Positions 1 to 6,007 of a DNA stretch of 8,591 nucleotides are shown here, piece by piece (position 1 is the stretch's first letter; each line of letters opens with the position of its first letter). The notes under the pieces were generated by a model. It was not told the DNA's origin, did not search any database, and worked only from the letters and a program-made list of their open reading frames with translations. Source of the stretch: JBAUHN01 sp049680295 (GTDB lineage Bacteria; Pseudomonadota; Alphaproteobacteria; Rhodobacterales; Rhodobacteraceae); NCBI GenBank assembly GCA_049680295.1, contig JBAUHN010000409.1:1-8591 (forward strand), in the 5' to 3' direction. A program made the translations under genes and the position numbers.

Positions 1-517
1 TGATTTTACCCAGATCCAGAACCGCAGGCCCCCAATGCGGCGGATAAAGCGGGCTGGGACCCAACGACAAAAGCGTGCGGGTCTGGCGGTCGCGTATGAT
101 CGTGTCAATTTCGCGGATCAGCCCGTCGGCGCGGCGAAAAGCCGCGTCTGCGACCAGCACGGGCGCTTGCAATGTGGCCAGTTGCTGTTCCAGTTCCCTG
201 CGCCTGTCTGCGATGTCTACGGGCTCTTGTGTGCCTTCAGCCACCTCGCCAAGGGCCGCGATCTGAGCGCGCAATGTCTCAATCCGCTCAGCGTTGACCT
301 GTCGCGCGCCAGCGAAATCAGACCGGAATTCTGTGATCCGCGCGCGCAATGCCTCAAAAGTTTTACTGTCATCCGTGCGGTCATCAATCGCGGTTTCGGC
401 GCGCCCGGCGGCGCTTTCCCACAGCTCGATTTCCCGGTCACTGATCTGTTTTGGCTGCTGTGCTGCGACGGTACCGGCCAGCAGCAGAGCGGCAAGACCT
501 GCGAGTATACGGAACAT
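1..517 (-). CDS. DUF3772-type mechanosensitive channel (MscS family), N-terminal part only
   Basis: The gene starts at 517 (ATG; an in-frame GTG lies directly before it at 520) and runs off the left edge, leaving 172 visible residues. Residues 1-19 form a typical Sec signal peptide (hydrophobic LAGLAALLLAGTVAA, then QQPKQ). Residues 24-145 are charged, heptad-like and rich in Glu, Arg, Gln and Ala, as expected for the periplasmic helical domain (DUF3772) at the front of large MscS-type channels in Rhodobacteraceae. Residues 150-170 (LGPSPLYPPHWGP) resemble the linker after that domain. The channel pore itself would lie outside the window, so the channel assignment rests on N-terminal resemblance. 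The start lies 2-5 bases after the cysK-type stop, with a GAGG inside the end of that gene as a likely ribosome site, so the two are probably co-translated. Any secreted coiled-coil protein is the alternative. Confidence 0.72.
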   Translation of the reverse strand, partial: MFRILAGLAALLLAGTVAAQQPKQISDREIELWESAAGRAETAIDDRTDDSKTFEALRARITEFRSDFAGARQVNAERIETLRAQIAALGEVAEGTQEPVDIADRRRELEQQLATLQAPVLVADAAFRRADGLIREIDTIIRDRQTRTLLSLGPSPLYPPHWGPAVLDLGKI

Positions 518-522
518 CACGC

Positions 523-1560
523 CTACTGATCCTCGAACACACCGGGAATGCTGGCCGGCGATTGGGTCAGCCACCCAGGCGTCGGCAGGCCCTTTTCGCG
601 CAGGAAGTCCGGGTTGAACAGTTTGGACTGATACCTTGTGCCAAAATCGCACAATACCGTCACAATTCTATGCCCCGGCCCCATGTCGCGGGCCATACGC
701 ATCGCACCAGCAATATTGATGCCGGATGATCCACCCAGACACAGCCCTTCGTGTTGCAGCAGATCAAACACGATGGGCAGCGCTTCGGCGTCGTGGATGT
801 TATAGCTGTAATCTGGCGTGAACCCTTCAAGGTTTTTGGTGATGCGGATCTGCCCGATGCCTTCGTTGATCGAAGACCCTTCGGACATGGTCAATTCGCC
901 TTTGGTGTAGTGGTTGTGCAAGGACGCGCCATCGGGATCGGCCAAACCAATTTTCACGCCCTTTGGCTGCAACGCCATCGCCACACCGGCCAATGTGCCA
1001 CCCGACCCAACCGCGCAGATAAAGCCATCGACCTTGCCGTCCGTTTGTTCCCAAATCTCGGGGCCCGTACCTTCAATATGGGCCTGTCGGTTGGCCACGT
1101 TGTCAAACTGATTGGCCCAGATCACCCCCTTGTTGGTGGTGCGTGCCAATTCCGCGGCCAGTCGTTCTGAATAGCGCACAAAGTTGTTGGGATTGCGGTA
1201 AGGTGCGGCTGGCACCTGCACCAGTTCCGCACCCGCCAGACGCAACATGTCCTTTTTCTCCTGACTTTGCGTCTCGGGGATCACTATCACCGTTTTAAAA
1301 CCCATCGACGCACCGACCAACGCCAGACCGATCCCGGTGTTACCCGCCGTGCCTTCGACAATGGTGCCACCGGGTTTCAGATCCCCGCGCGCCACGGCGT
1401 CGCGGATGATGTAAAGCGCCGCGCGATCTTTGACCGACTGGCCGGGGTTCATGAATTCTGCTTTGCCCAGAATTTCGCAGCCTGTGGCCTCGCTGGCCTG
1501 CCGCAAACGGATCAGTGGCGTGTTTCCGATGGCCGCTGCCAGATCGCTTGCAAATTGCAT
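523..1560 (-). CDS. cysK: Cysteine synthase-type PLP enzyme (CysK family) of the trg locus
   Basis: This is a fold-type II PLP enzyme expected to make L-cysteine from O-acetylserine and sulfide in the cytoplasm. I prefer the ATG at 1560 (345 aa) because GGGGAA sits 4 bases upstream; the in-frame ATG at 1572 has no ribosome site. Numbered from 1560, the PLP lysine is K44 in PGQSVKDR, the substrate loop is TAGNT at 71-75, the phosphate-binding GSGGT is at 185-189, and GSSGIN near 277-282 holds the serine expected to contact the pyridine nitrogen. Two things differ from classical CysK: the loop has TAGNT rather than TSGNT, and SSINEGIGQIR replaces the usual GIGAGF-type segment. The C-terminal tail (about 30 residues) is also longer. 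These recall the long fungal 'cysteine synthase 2' type, so the sulfur acceptor or donor may differ. It follows trgB by 54 bases, as cysK follows trgAB in R. sphaeroides. Confidence 0.85.
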   Translation of the reverse strand: MQFASDLAAAIGNTPLIRLRQASEATGCEILGKAEFMNPGQSVKDRAALYIIRDAVARGDLKPGGTIVEGTAGNTGIGLALVGASMGFKTVIVIPETQSQEKKDMLRLAGAELVQVPAAPYRNPNNFVRYSERLAAELARTTNKGVIWANQFDNVANRQAHIEGTGPEIWEQTDGKVDGFICAVGSGGTLAGVAMALQPKGVKIGLADPDGASLHNHYTKGELTMSEGSSINEGIGQIRITKNLEGFTPDYSYNIHDAEALPIVFDLLQHEGLCLGGSSGINIAGAMRMARDMGPGHRIVTVLCDFGTRYQSKLFNPDFLREKGLPTPGWLTQSPASIPGVFEDQ

Positions 1561-1564
1561 GACG

Positions 1565-1570
1565 TTCCCC
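1565..1570 (-). promoter_or_regulatory. Ribosome binding site that sets the cysK start
   Basis: The minus strand reads GGGGAA four bases before the ATG at 1560. The alternative ATG at 1572 is preceded by CACATCAA, which has no purine-rich match. This is why the shorter reading frame is preferred; the choice changes only four residues. Confidence 0.55.
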
Positions 1571-1614
1571 ATTTGATGTGTTGGCTTAACCTCTAGCGAG
1601 GCCTTGGTCAGACC

Positions 1615-2724
1615 TCAAGCCGTTGCGCGCAATGTGGCGCGGTGCCGCGCCAGCCAATAGGCCGCCAGAATAAGCGGTGTATTGGCTGCCTCGCGGTTGT
1701 CACACATCGCCATCAACGTCTCAAATGACAGAATATGTGACCGGATATCTTCGGCCTCGGACAGCAATCCGCCCACGCCTGCGCTGCTGTCCGGCAGATC
1801 GGTCAGGCCTACAAAAACATAGTAAAATTCGGATGTTGCACCGGGTGACGCATAGGCCTCGGCGACTGGTCGCACATCGCGCAAGTGCAAATTCGCCTCT
1901 TCGCGCGCCTCGCGCCGGGCTGCATCGGCCGGTTCTTCGCCCGCATCCAAACGCCCGGCGATGGCCTCATATTGCCACACCGCACGGTCACCCCGCGCAA
2001 GCGGTCCCATGCGCATCTGTTCGATCACAAGCACGACATCGCGAACCGGATCGTAAGGCAGGATAATCGCCGCATCCCCGACCACAAAAACCGCACGGTC
2101 CAAAACCGGTGTCATCGTGCCGTCAAACCGTTCGTGCTGAACCTGAAAATCATCCACCGCGAAAAACTTGGCATAAGATCGCTTTCGCTGATGCACCTCA
2201 ACTTTGCCAAACAATGTTCCGGCCCCGTGATGTGAGCGTGCAGCGTTGACCTGCGCCATCGCCCGCGTGCGGATCATCGGGAACATCGCTGCAATCTCAT
2301 CGCGTGATTTCAGGCCGAAATAGCCCATCACTTCCCTGGCGGCAAAAAGTGTCATTTCGCCCCAGTCACGCACCCAATCGTTCAGATGCCAAACACCGTG
2401 CAATGTCCATGCCCCTTCAGGAGCAATGAAAGTTTGCGCCGTTTGACCATCCCGCAATGAAACCTCAGTCAAGGCATAGTCAAACCCGCCTTCATAAAAA
2501 TCCAGACGGTCGAGGTCCTGTGCTGTCAAGCCTGTCACGAGGATTCCAGCGATCACCGCGTCGGGATTTTTGACAATGCCGGGGAATGGTCCTTCGGCCA
2601 CATTCTGAACCGCATACCCGGGCAGTTGCGCCGATGAAATCTCAAGCTGGGACACAGGTTTTCCCAGCACAATCTCCAGCAGCGGCTCAAATCGTAATGT
2701 GCCATAGAAAAACAAGGATGTCAT
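1615..2724 (-). CDS. trgB: TrgB: gamma-glutamylcyclotransferase-like domain fused to Nudix (ADP-ribose pyrophosphatase type) hydrolase
   Basis: This is a 369-residue two-domain cytoplasmic protein. Residues 1 to about 115 form a GGCT/AIG2-like domain: FFYGTL at 5-10 is the substrate-loop signature, and LDFYEGGFDY at 74-83 supplies the likely catalytic glutamate, E78. Residues about 165-365 form a Nudix hydrolase of the ADP-ribose pyrophosphatase kind. The Nudix box runs from G257 to L279 (G-x5-E263-x7-R271-E272-x-x-E275-E276-x-N278-L279), preceded by AIAGRLDAGE as in ADP-ribose hydrolases. The metal-binding glutamates are present, but the usual glycine near the box end is N278. The same fusion is known in Rhodobacteraceae as TrgB, a tellurite-resistance protein of R. 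sphaeroides. It starts 4 bases after the trgA stop with a poor ribosome site, so translation is probably coupled. Domain calls are firm; the substrates and the mechanism of tellurite resistance are not established from the sequence. Confidence 0.85.
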   Translation of the reverse strand: MTSLFFYGTLRFEPLLEIVLGKPVSQLEISSAQLPGYAVQNVAEGPFPGIVKNPDAVIAGILVTGLTAQDLDRLDFYEGGFDYALTEVSLRDGQTAQTFIAPEGAWTLHGVWHLNDWVRDWGEMTLFAAREVMGYFGLKSRDEIAAMFPMIRTRAMAQVNAARSHHGAGTLFGKVEVHQRKRSYAKFFAVDDFQVQHERFDGTMTPVLDRAVFVVGDAAIILPYDPVRDVVLVIEQMRMGPLARGDRAVWQYEAIAGRLDAGEEPADAARREAREEANLHLRDVRPVAEAYASPGATSEFYYVFVGLTDLPDSSAGVGGLLSEAEDIRSHILSFETLMAMCDNREAANTPLILAAYWLARHRATLRATA

Positions 2725-2728
2725 TGGG

Positions 2729-3169
2729 TTAGCGCCATTTCCTTTTGGCCATTTCGGTAAACAAACCGCTTAACACACTGCCAAACAGCACCGTTATTCC
2801 AATTGGCACCGTCAGCAGAATCAATCCCCAGTCCAAGGCGATCTGAAACATCGACGCCAAGGCGTCAAACGCCCCGTCATAACGGTTCCGCATCGCCAAT
2901 CGCACCATTTCGTTGGCGGCTTGTATGAACAGCCCCCAAAAGATCAGACAGGCAACGCCGCTGAGCCCGTTGTTGATCGCGGCCGTCACGCCGCGCCCTG
3001 CCCGTTTGCCCATCACGATCCAGCCGCAGGCCAACCCCAAGACGATGTTAACGTAAGTGAAATAACCGAAATCCGTGCTTTCGGGCATCAGTGGCATAAT
3101 CTGCCCCGACAAAATAAACGCCACAACGGCGAGACAGATTGCTGCGGTCAATCTTGCGGCCGTGGGCAT
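2729..3169 (-). CDS. trgA: TrgA family membrane protein (tellurite resistance locus)
   Basis: This is a small integral membrane protein of 146 residues. The start is the ATG at 3169, giving MPTAARL, with GAGGA about 7 bases upstream; an in-frame TTG at 3175 sits too close to that site. Hydrophobic segments lie at about 6-26, 38-54, 67-86 and 112-137, so three or four membrane helices are likely. The signature stretches GWIVMGKRAGRG (49-60), NNGLSG (66-71) and NEMVRLAMRNRYDG (86-99) match what I know of TrgA proteins in Rhodobacteraceae, and the tail is short and basic (AKRKWR). Its biochemical activity is unknown; in R. sphaeroides trgA and trgB together contribute to high-level tellurite resistance. 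It lies 30 bases after the cfa-type gene and 4 bases before trgB, so one transcript is likely. No metal-binding cysteine or histidine cluster is visible, arguing against direct metal chelation. Confidence 0.87.
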   Translation of the reverse strand: MPTAARLTAAICLAVVAFILSGQIMPLMPESTDFGYFTYVNIVLGLACGWIVMGKRAGRGVTAAINNGLSGVACLIFWGLFIQAANEMVRLAMRNRYDGAFDALASMFQIALDWGLILLTVPIGITVLFGSVLSGLFTEMAKRKWR

Positions 3170-3199
3170 GTCCAAATCCTCATGTGTGCGAAAGGCCCC

Positions 3200-4408
3200 C
3201 TAGCCAGGGCGCCTTACTGTGATCTGCGTTACATCACAATTGGCACTTTCGAAGGTCGCAGCACAAGAGGTCAGATAGAAATTCCACATCCGCCGGAACC
3301 TTTGATCAAATCCCAATGCGCTGACCTGATCCCATTTTTCATTAAATGTGTCATGCCAACGCCGCAGGGTAACCGAATAGCTTGGTCCAAATTCGATCGA
3401 GCGCACGATGCCCAGTCCGGCCCGCTGAATTTGGTCGCGCAACACAGTTGGGCTGGGCAACATACCACCCGGAAAGATGTATTTTTGAATGAAATCCACG
3501 CCGCGCTGATACACGTGCCAGCGGCGATCCTGAACAGTGATGATCTGTAAGGTCGCAGACTTTCCTGGTTTTAGACGTTCGCGCACCGTGTCAAAATACG
3601 CGGGCCAGTATTTCTCACCCACAGCTTCGAACATTTCGATGCTGGCGATGCCATCATAGCTGCCGGATTCATCGCGGTAGTCCTGCAATTTGAAATCAAC
3701 CATATCCGAAAGCCCTGCCCGTTCAATACGTTGCCTGGCATAGTTAATCTGCTGCTCGCTGATCGTCAGACCGGTGACCTTTAGCCCACGTTCGCGGGCC
3801 GCATATTCGGCAAACCCGCCCCAACCGCAGCCGATTTCCAGAATGTGATCGCCCGGTTGCGCACCAATCTCATCCACCATCGAGGCGTATTTCGCCAGTT
3901 GCGCCGCCTCAAGGCTTTCTTGTCCTGTGCGAAACAAGGCACTGGAATAAGTCATCGTGTCATCCAGCCACAGCCCGTAAAAATCGTTGCCCAGGTCATA
4001 GTGATAACTGATGTTCTTTCGAGCTTGCGACTTGTGATTGCGGCGCAACCAAAACCGGAACCTTTCATAGTTGCGCACCAGTGCCATACCGGGAAAGCCA
4101 TCATAGATATCGTCGTTGTCTGCATGCACCAGATCCATAAACGCCTGCAGGTCCGGTGTGCTCCACCATTCGTCAAGATATGCGTCGCAAAACCCAAGAT
4201 CGCCCTCGCGGATCAGTCGCGCAAACAGATCCGGGTTATGGATATGCAATTCCGCAATTGGACCGGCGGTTTTGCCGTCGGCGCGAAATCTGCGGCCGTC
4301 GGGCAGCACAAAGTCGACCCGCCCATTGTTCATTGCCTGCGTCATCTTGAACACGCGCGCGAAATACCGAGGCAGGTTTCCTTGGCCATCTGTCGAACTT
4401 AAAATCAT
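3200..4408 (-). CDS. cfa: Cyclopropane-fatty-acyl-phospholipid synthase family methyltransferase
   Basis: This 402-residue SAM-dependent enzyme is expected to methylate the double bond of unsaturated acyl chains in membrane phospholipids, giving a cyclopropane or methyl-branched chain. Residues 1 to about 125 form the N-terminal lipid-associated region. YHYDLGNDFY (135-144) is the family hallmark, EIGCGWGGFA (191-200) is SAM motif I, and KYIFPGGMLPS (309-319) is another conserved block. The family's bicarbonate site, which supplies the base for ring closure, is only partly kept: Glu (E261 in MFEAVG) and Tyr (Y344) are present, but Cys becomes S156 (TYSSALF) and the His position falls on Ile or Gln in LQIITV. 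It may therefore make another product, such as the methylated olefin made by UfaM-type enzymes; I cannot tell. The ATG at 4408 is used, with a weak GGTGA upstream. It is the first gene of the probable trg operon. Confidence 0.88.
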   Translation of the reverse strand: MILSSTDGQGNLPRYFARVFKMTQAMNNGRVDFVLPDGRRFRADGKTAGPIAELHIHNPDLFARLIREGDLGFCDAYLDEWWSTPDLQAFMDLVHADNDDIYDGFPGMALVRNYERFRFWLRRNHKSQARKNISYHYDLGNDFYGLWLDDTMTYSSALFRTGQESLEAAQLAKYASMVDEIGAQPGDHILEIGCGWGGFAEYAARERGLKVTGLTISEQQINYARQRIERAGLSDMVDFKLQDYRDESGSYDGIASIEMFEAVGEKYWPAYFDTVRERLKPGKSATLQIITVQDRRWHVYQRGVDFIQKYIFPGGMLPSPTVLRDQIQRAGLGIVRSIEFGPSYSVTLRRWHDTFNEKWDQVSALGFDQRFRRMWNFYLTSCAATFESANCDVTQITVRRPG

Positions 4409-4447
4409 CGAAGGTCACCGCTAGTTATCTGTAAGGCCATTAACGCC

Positions 4448-4476
4448 ATATTAAGATATACGCGCGCCACCGATCA
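4448..4476 (-). promoter_or_regulatory. Candidate promoter of the cfa-trgAB-cysK operon (ECF sigma-E-like or sigma-70-like)
   Basis: On the minus strand TGATCG (4476-4471) is followed after exactly 17 bases by TAATAT (4453-4448). Transcription would start near 4441 and give a leader of about 33 bases before the cfa ATG. TGATC is the -35 core I recall for RpoE-ChrR (singlet-oxygen) promoters in Rhodobacter, whose targets include a cfa-family gene. Read one base earlier, TTGATC with an 18-base spacer is also a passable sigma-70 element, so the sigma factor is not settled. This is a sequence match only. Confidence 0.4.
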
Positions 4477-4516
4477 ATGTTTTCAAAAAACTGTGATCCG
4501 GTAAGTATTTAGATGA

Positions 4517-4532
4517 GAAAATCGCCCGGCGA
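4517..4532 (-). terminator. Weak hairpin with T-run after the class V aminotransferase gene
   Basis: The minus strand reads TCGC-CGG-GCGA followed by TTTTC, about 40 bases after the stop of the 4572-5801 gene and upstream of the cfa promoter candidate. The stem is only four pairs, so this is at best a weak intrinsic terminator. Confidence 0.25.
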
Positions 4533-4571
4533 CAAGCGGAGTATCACCGTGAGCCCCGGATATTGATATGC

Positions 4572-5801
4572 TTACAGCACCCTGTCCAAAGCCGTCAGCA
4601 GCTGGTTCATTTCATCCGCGCTGGTGTAATGGGTGAAACTCAGACGCAGCACACCTTTTTGGGGGTCCAGCCCAAGGCCTGACAAAACGCGGCCTGCATA
4701 AAAATCACCACCCCCCGCCATGACACCCTGCTCAGACAAGGCCTGGGCCACGTCCACCGGGTCGCGTGTCAGCGCCAAAGCCACGGTTGGGGCCCGGTCT
4801 TTGGCTTTTTCCGGTCCGATCAGACGTACCGAGTTTTTGTCTTTCACCGCATCCAGCAATTGGCCAAGCAGCTCTGTTTCATGGGCACGAAACAAATCAT
4901 GCACCGCTTTGCCGCGCATCACCGGTGTTGCGCCGACGTCTTGGGGAAAGTGATGAGCAAAAACGGCATCGACATAATCGGCCATGCCCGCACTGGCGGC
5001 AATTTGCGCGTGATCCGGGCCTGCGGGCGTAAATCGTTGATACAATTGCCCGCCGTTAAAGTGATGCCCCTGATTGGGCAGCAACTCTGCCAGGGCCTGC
5101 TGAACAACCATGATCCCCTGATGCGGTCCAAATGTTTTGTAAGCTGAAAACAGATAGATATCCGCCCCCAGCGCATCAATGTTTGGAAACCCATGCGGGG
5201 CATAGGAAACGCCGTCCACGCAGGTAAATGCACCTGCCGCATGGGCCAGCGCCGTTATCTCGGTCACCGGATTGATCTCACCGACCACGTTCGAGCAATG
5301 CGGAAAACAGACCAGGCGCACAGTGTCATCCAACAGCATTTCCAGCTTATCTGGATCCAGATGCCCGGTGTCGGGATCAATCTGCCATTCTCGGATTTCG
5401 ATGCCACGATCGGCCAGCCGCCGCCACGGACCGGAATTCGCCTCATGATCCTGATTGGTGACGATAACCGCTTCGCCGGGCTTTAACATCTGGCCAAAGG
5501 CCTGCGCCAAAACATAGGTATTTTGCGTGGTCGACGGGCCAAAGCTTAGCGTATCCGTGGCCACGCCCAGGATCGCGGCCAACCGCCTGCGGGCCTCATC
5601 CATCTCCTCGCCCGCCACAACACTTGCTGCAAAAGACCCATAGGGCTGCACCTTGCGTTCGGTATAATAGCGCGTCAGCCGATCAATGACCTGGCTGCAG
5701 GTATAAGACCCGCCCGCGTTCTCAAAAAACGCCTGACCTTGCAGATCGGGCACATCAAATGCCGGGAACTGGCTGCGAATGAAATTCAAATCCAATGTCA
5801 T
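4572..5801 (-). CDS. Class V aminotransferase-fold, cysteine desulfurase-like protein lacking the catalytic cysteine motif
   Basis: This PLP-dependent fold-type I protein has 409 residues when started at the ATG at 5801 (MTLDLNFIRSQFPAF, a usual start in the family). The frame stays open upstream to a TTG at 5921 but has no ribosome site there. The PLP lysine is K222 in FSAYKTFGPHQG, the aspartate that binds the pyridine nitrogen is D196 in CVDGVSYAPH, and H119 in DHEAN should stack on the ring. The substrate side resembles the SufS/CsdA group (FFENAGGSY near the N-terminus). However, the segment where SufS carries RAGHHCA reads MAGGGDFYAGR (361-371), with no cysteine. It fits the desulfurase-like subfamily I know as TIGR01976 (VC1184 type), whose reaction is unsettled: lyase, epimerase or desulfurase using free sulfide are all possible. 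It seems to be transcribed alone, between the acuI terminator and the cfa promoter candidate. Confidence 0.82.
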   Translation of the reverse strand: MTLDLNFIRSQFPAFDVPDLQGQAFFENAGGSYTCSQVIDRLTRYYTERKVQPYGSFAASVVAGEEMDEARRRLAAILGVATDTLSFGPSTTQNTYVLAQAFGQMLKPGEAVIVTNQDHEANSGPWRRLADRGIEIREWQIDPDTGHLDPDKLEMLLDDTVRLVCFPHCSNVVGEINPVTEITALAHAAGAFTCVDGVSYAPHGFPNIDALGADIYLFSAYKTFGPHQGIMVVQQALAELLPNQGHHFNGGQLYQRFTPAGPDHAQIAASAGMADYVDAVFAHHFPQDVGATPVMRGKAVHDLFRAHETELLGQLLDAVKDKNSVRLIGPEKAKDRAPTVALALTRDPVDVAQALSEQGVMAGGGDFYAGRVLSGLGLDPQKGVLRLSFTHYTSADEMNQLLTALDRVL

Positions 5802-5875
5802 GATCAAACCGTCTCGCGCAACGCGCCGCACGTCAAGATGTGATCGCAGTTTTGTCACCAAAGCCGCCCTATACG

Positions 5876-5888
5876 AAACTGTCAGTTT
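5876..5888. repeat. 13-base perfect palindrome upstream of the class V aminotransferase gene
   Basis: AAACTG-T-CAGTTT is a perfect inverted repeat with a one-base centre, 75-87 bases upstream of the ATG at 5801. A TATAGG lies just downstream of it on the minus strand. The position would suit an operator, but no convincing -35 element accompanies it and no regulator gene is in the window. Confidence 0.25.
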
Positions 5889-5933
5889 GCCATATGCGGT
5901 CAGCTGCTCAAACCAGCCCAACCACCAGATTGC

Positions 5934-5968
5934 GCGCCAACAAGAAAAAAGGACGCCGATGTTGGCGC
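5934..5968 (-). repeat. 9-base inverted repeat that competes with the acuI terminator hairpin
   Basis: GCGCCAACA at 5934-5942 (plus strand) is the exact reverse complement of TGTTGGCGC at 5960-5968. The second arm is also one side of the terminator hairpin at 5952-5969, so the long (17-base loop) and short hairpins cannot form together. On the plus strand the long hairpin is followed by CATTTTT, so the element might also stop plus-strand transcription. Confidence 0.5.
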
Positions 5969-5969
5969 C
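5945..5969 (-). terminator. Rho-independent terminator of the dinB-dmdA-acuI unit
   Basis: The minus strand reads GGCGCC-AACATC-GGCGTC then CTTTTTT. The stem is six pairs (one G-U) with a six-base loop and a run of six T, beginning 38 bases after the acuI stop at 6008. This is the strongest intrinsic terminator in the window and marks the end of the DMSP transcription unit. Confidence 0.75.
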
Positions 5970-6007
5970 ATTTTTAACTTATATGTCAGATATTTACGTG
6001 AAATACA

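Noticed and set aside
35..529. Open plus-strand frame of 164 codons at the left edge
   Set aside because: It overlaps the minus-strand channel gene, which has a signal peptide, a family-like sequence and a coupled start; the plus-strand protein has no recognisable motif.
1573..1614. Small palindromes in the trgB-cysK gap (GGTC-T-GACC and GAGG/CCTC)
   Set aside because: They are short, lack a T-run and show no promoter spacing; they are what chance would give in GC-rich DNA.
2921..3550. Plus-strand open frame of 209 codons opposite trgA and cfa
   Set aside because: It spans two confidently identified minus-strand genes and their junction, and its sequence shows no domain.
3845..4402. Plus-strand open frame opposite the 5' half of the cfa-type gene
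   Set aside because: It is the complement of conserved Cfa motifs, with no ribosome site or family resemblance of its own.
5802..5921. N-terminal extension of the class V aminotransferase protein from a TTG
   Set aside because: There is no ribosome site, the extension lies over leader DNA, and family proteins begin near MTLDLNF.
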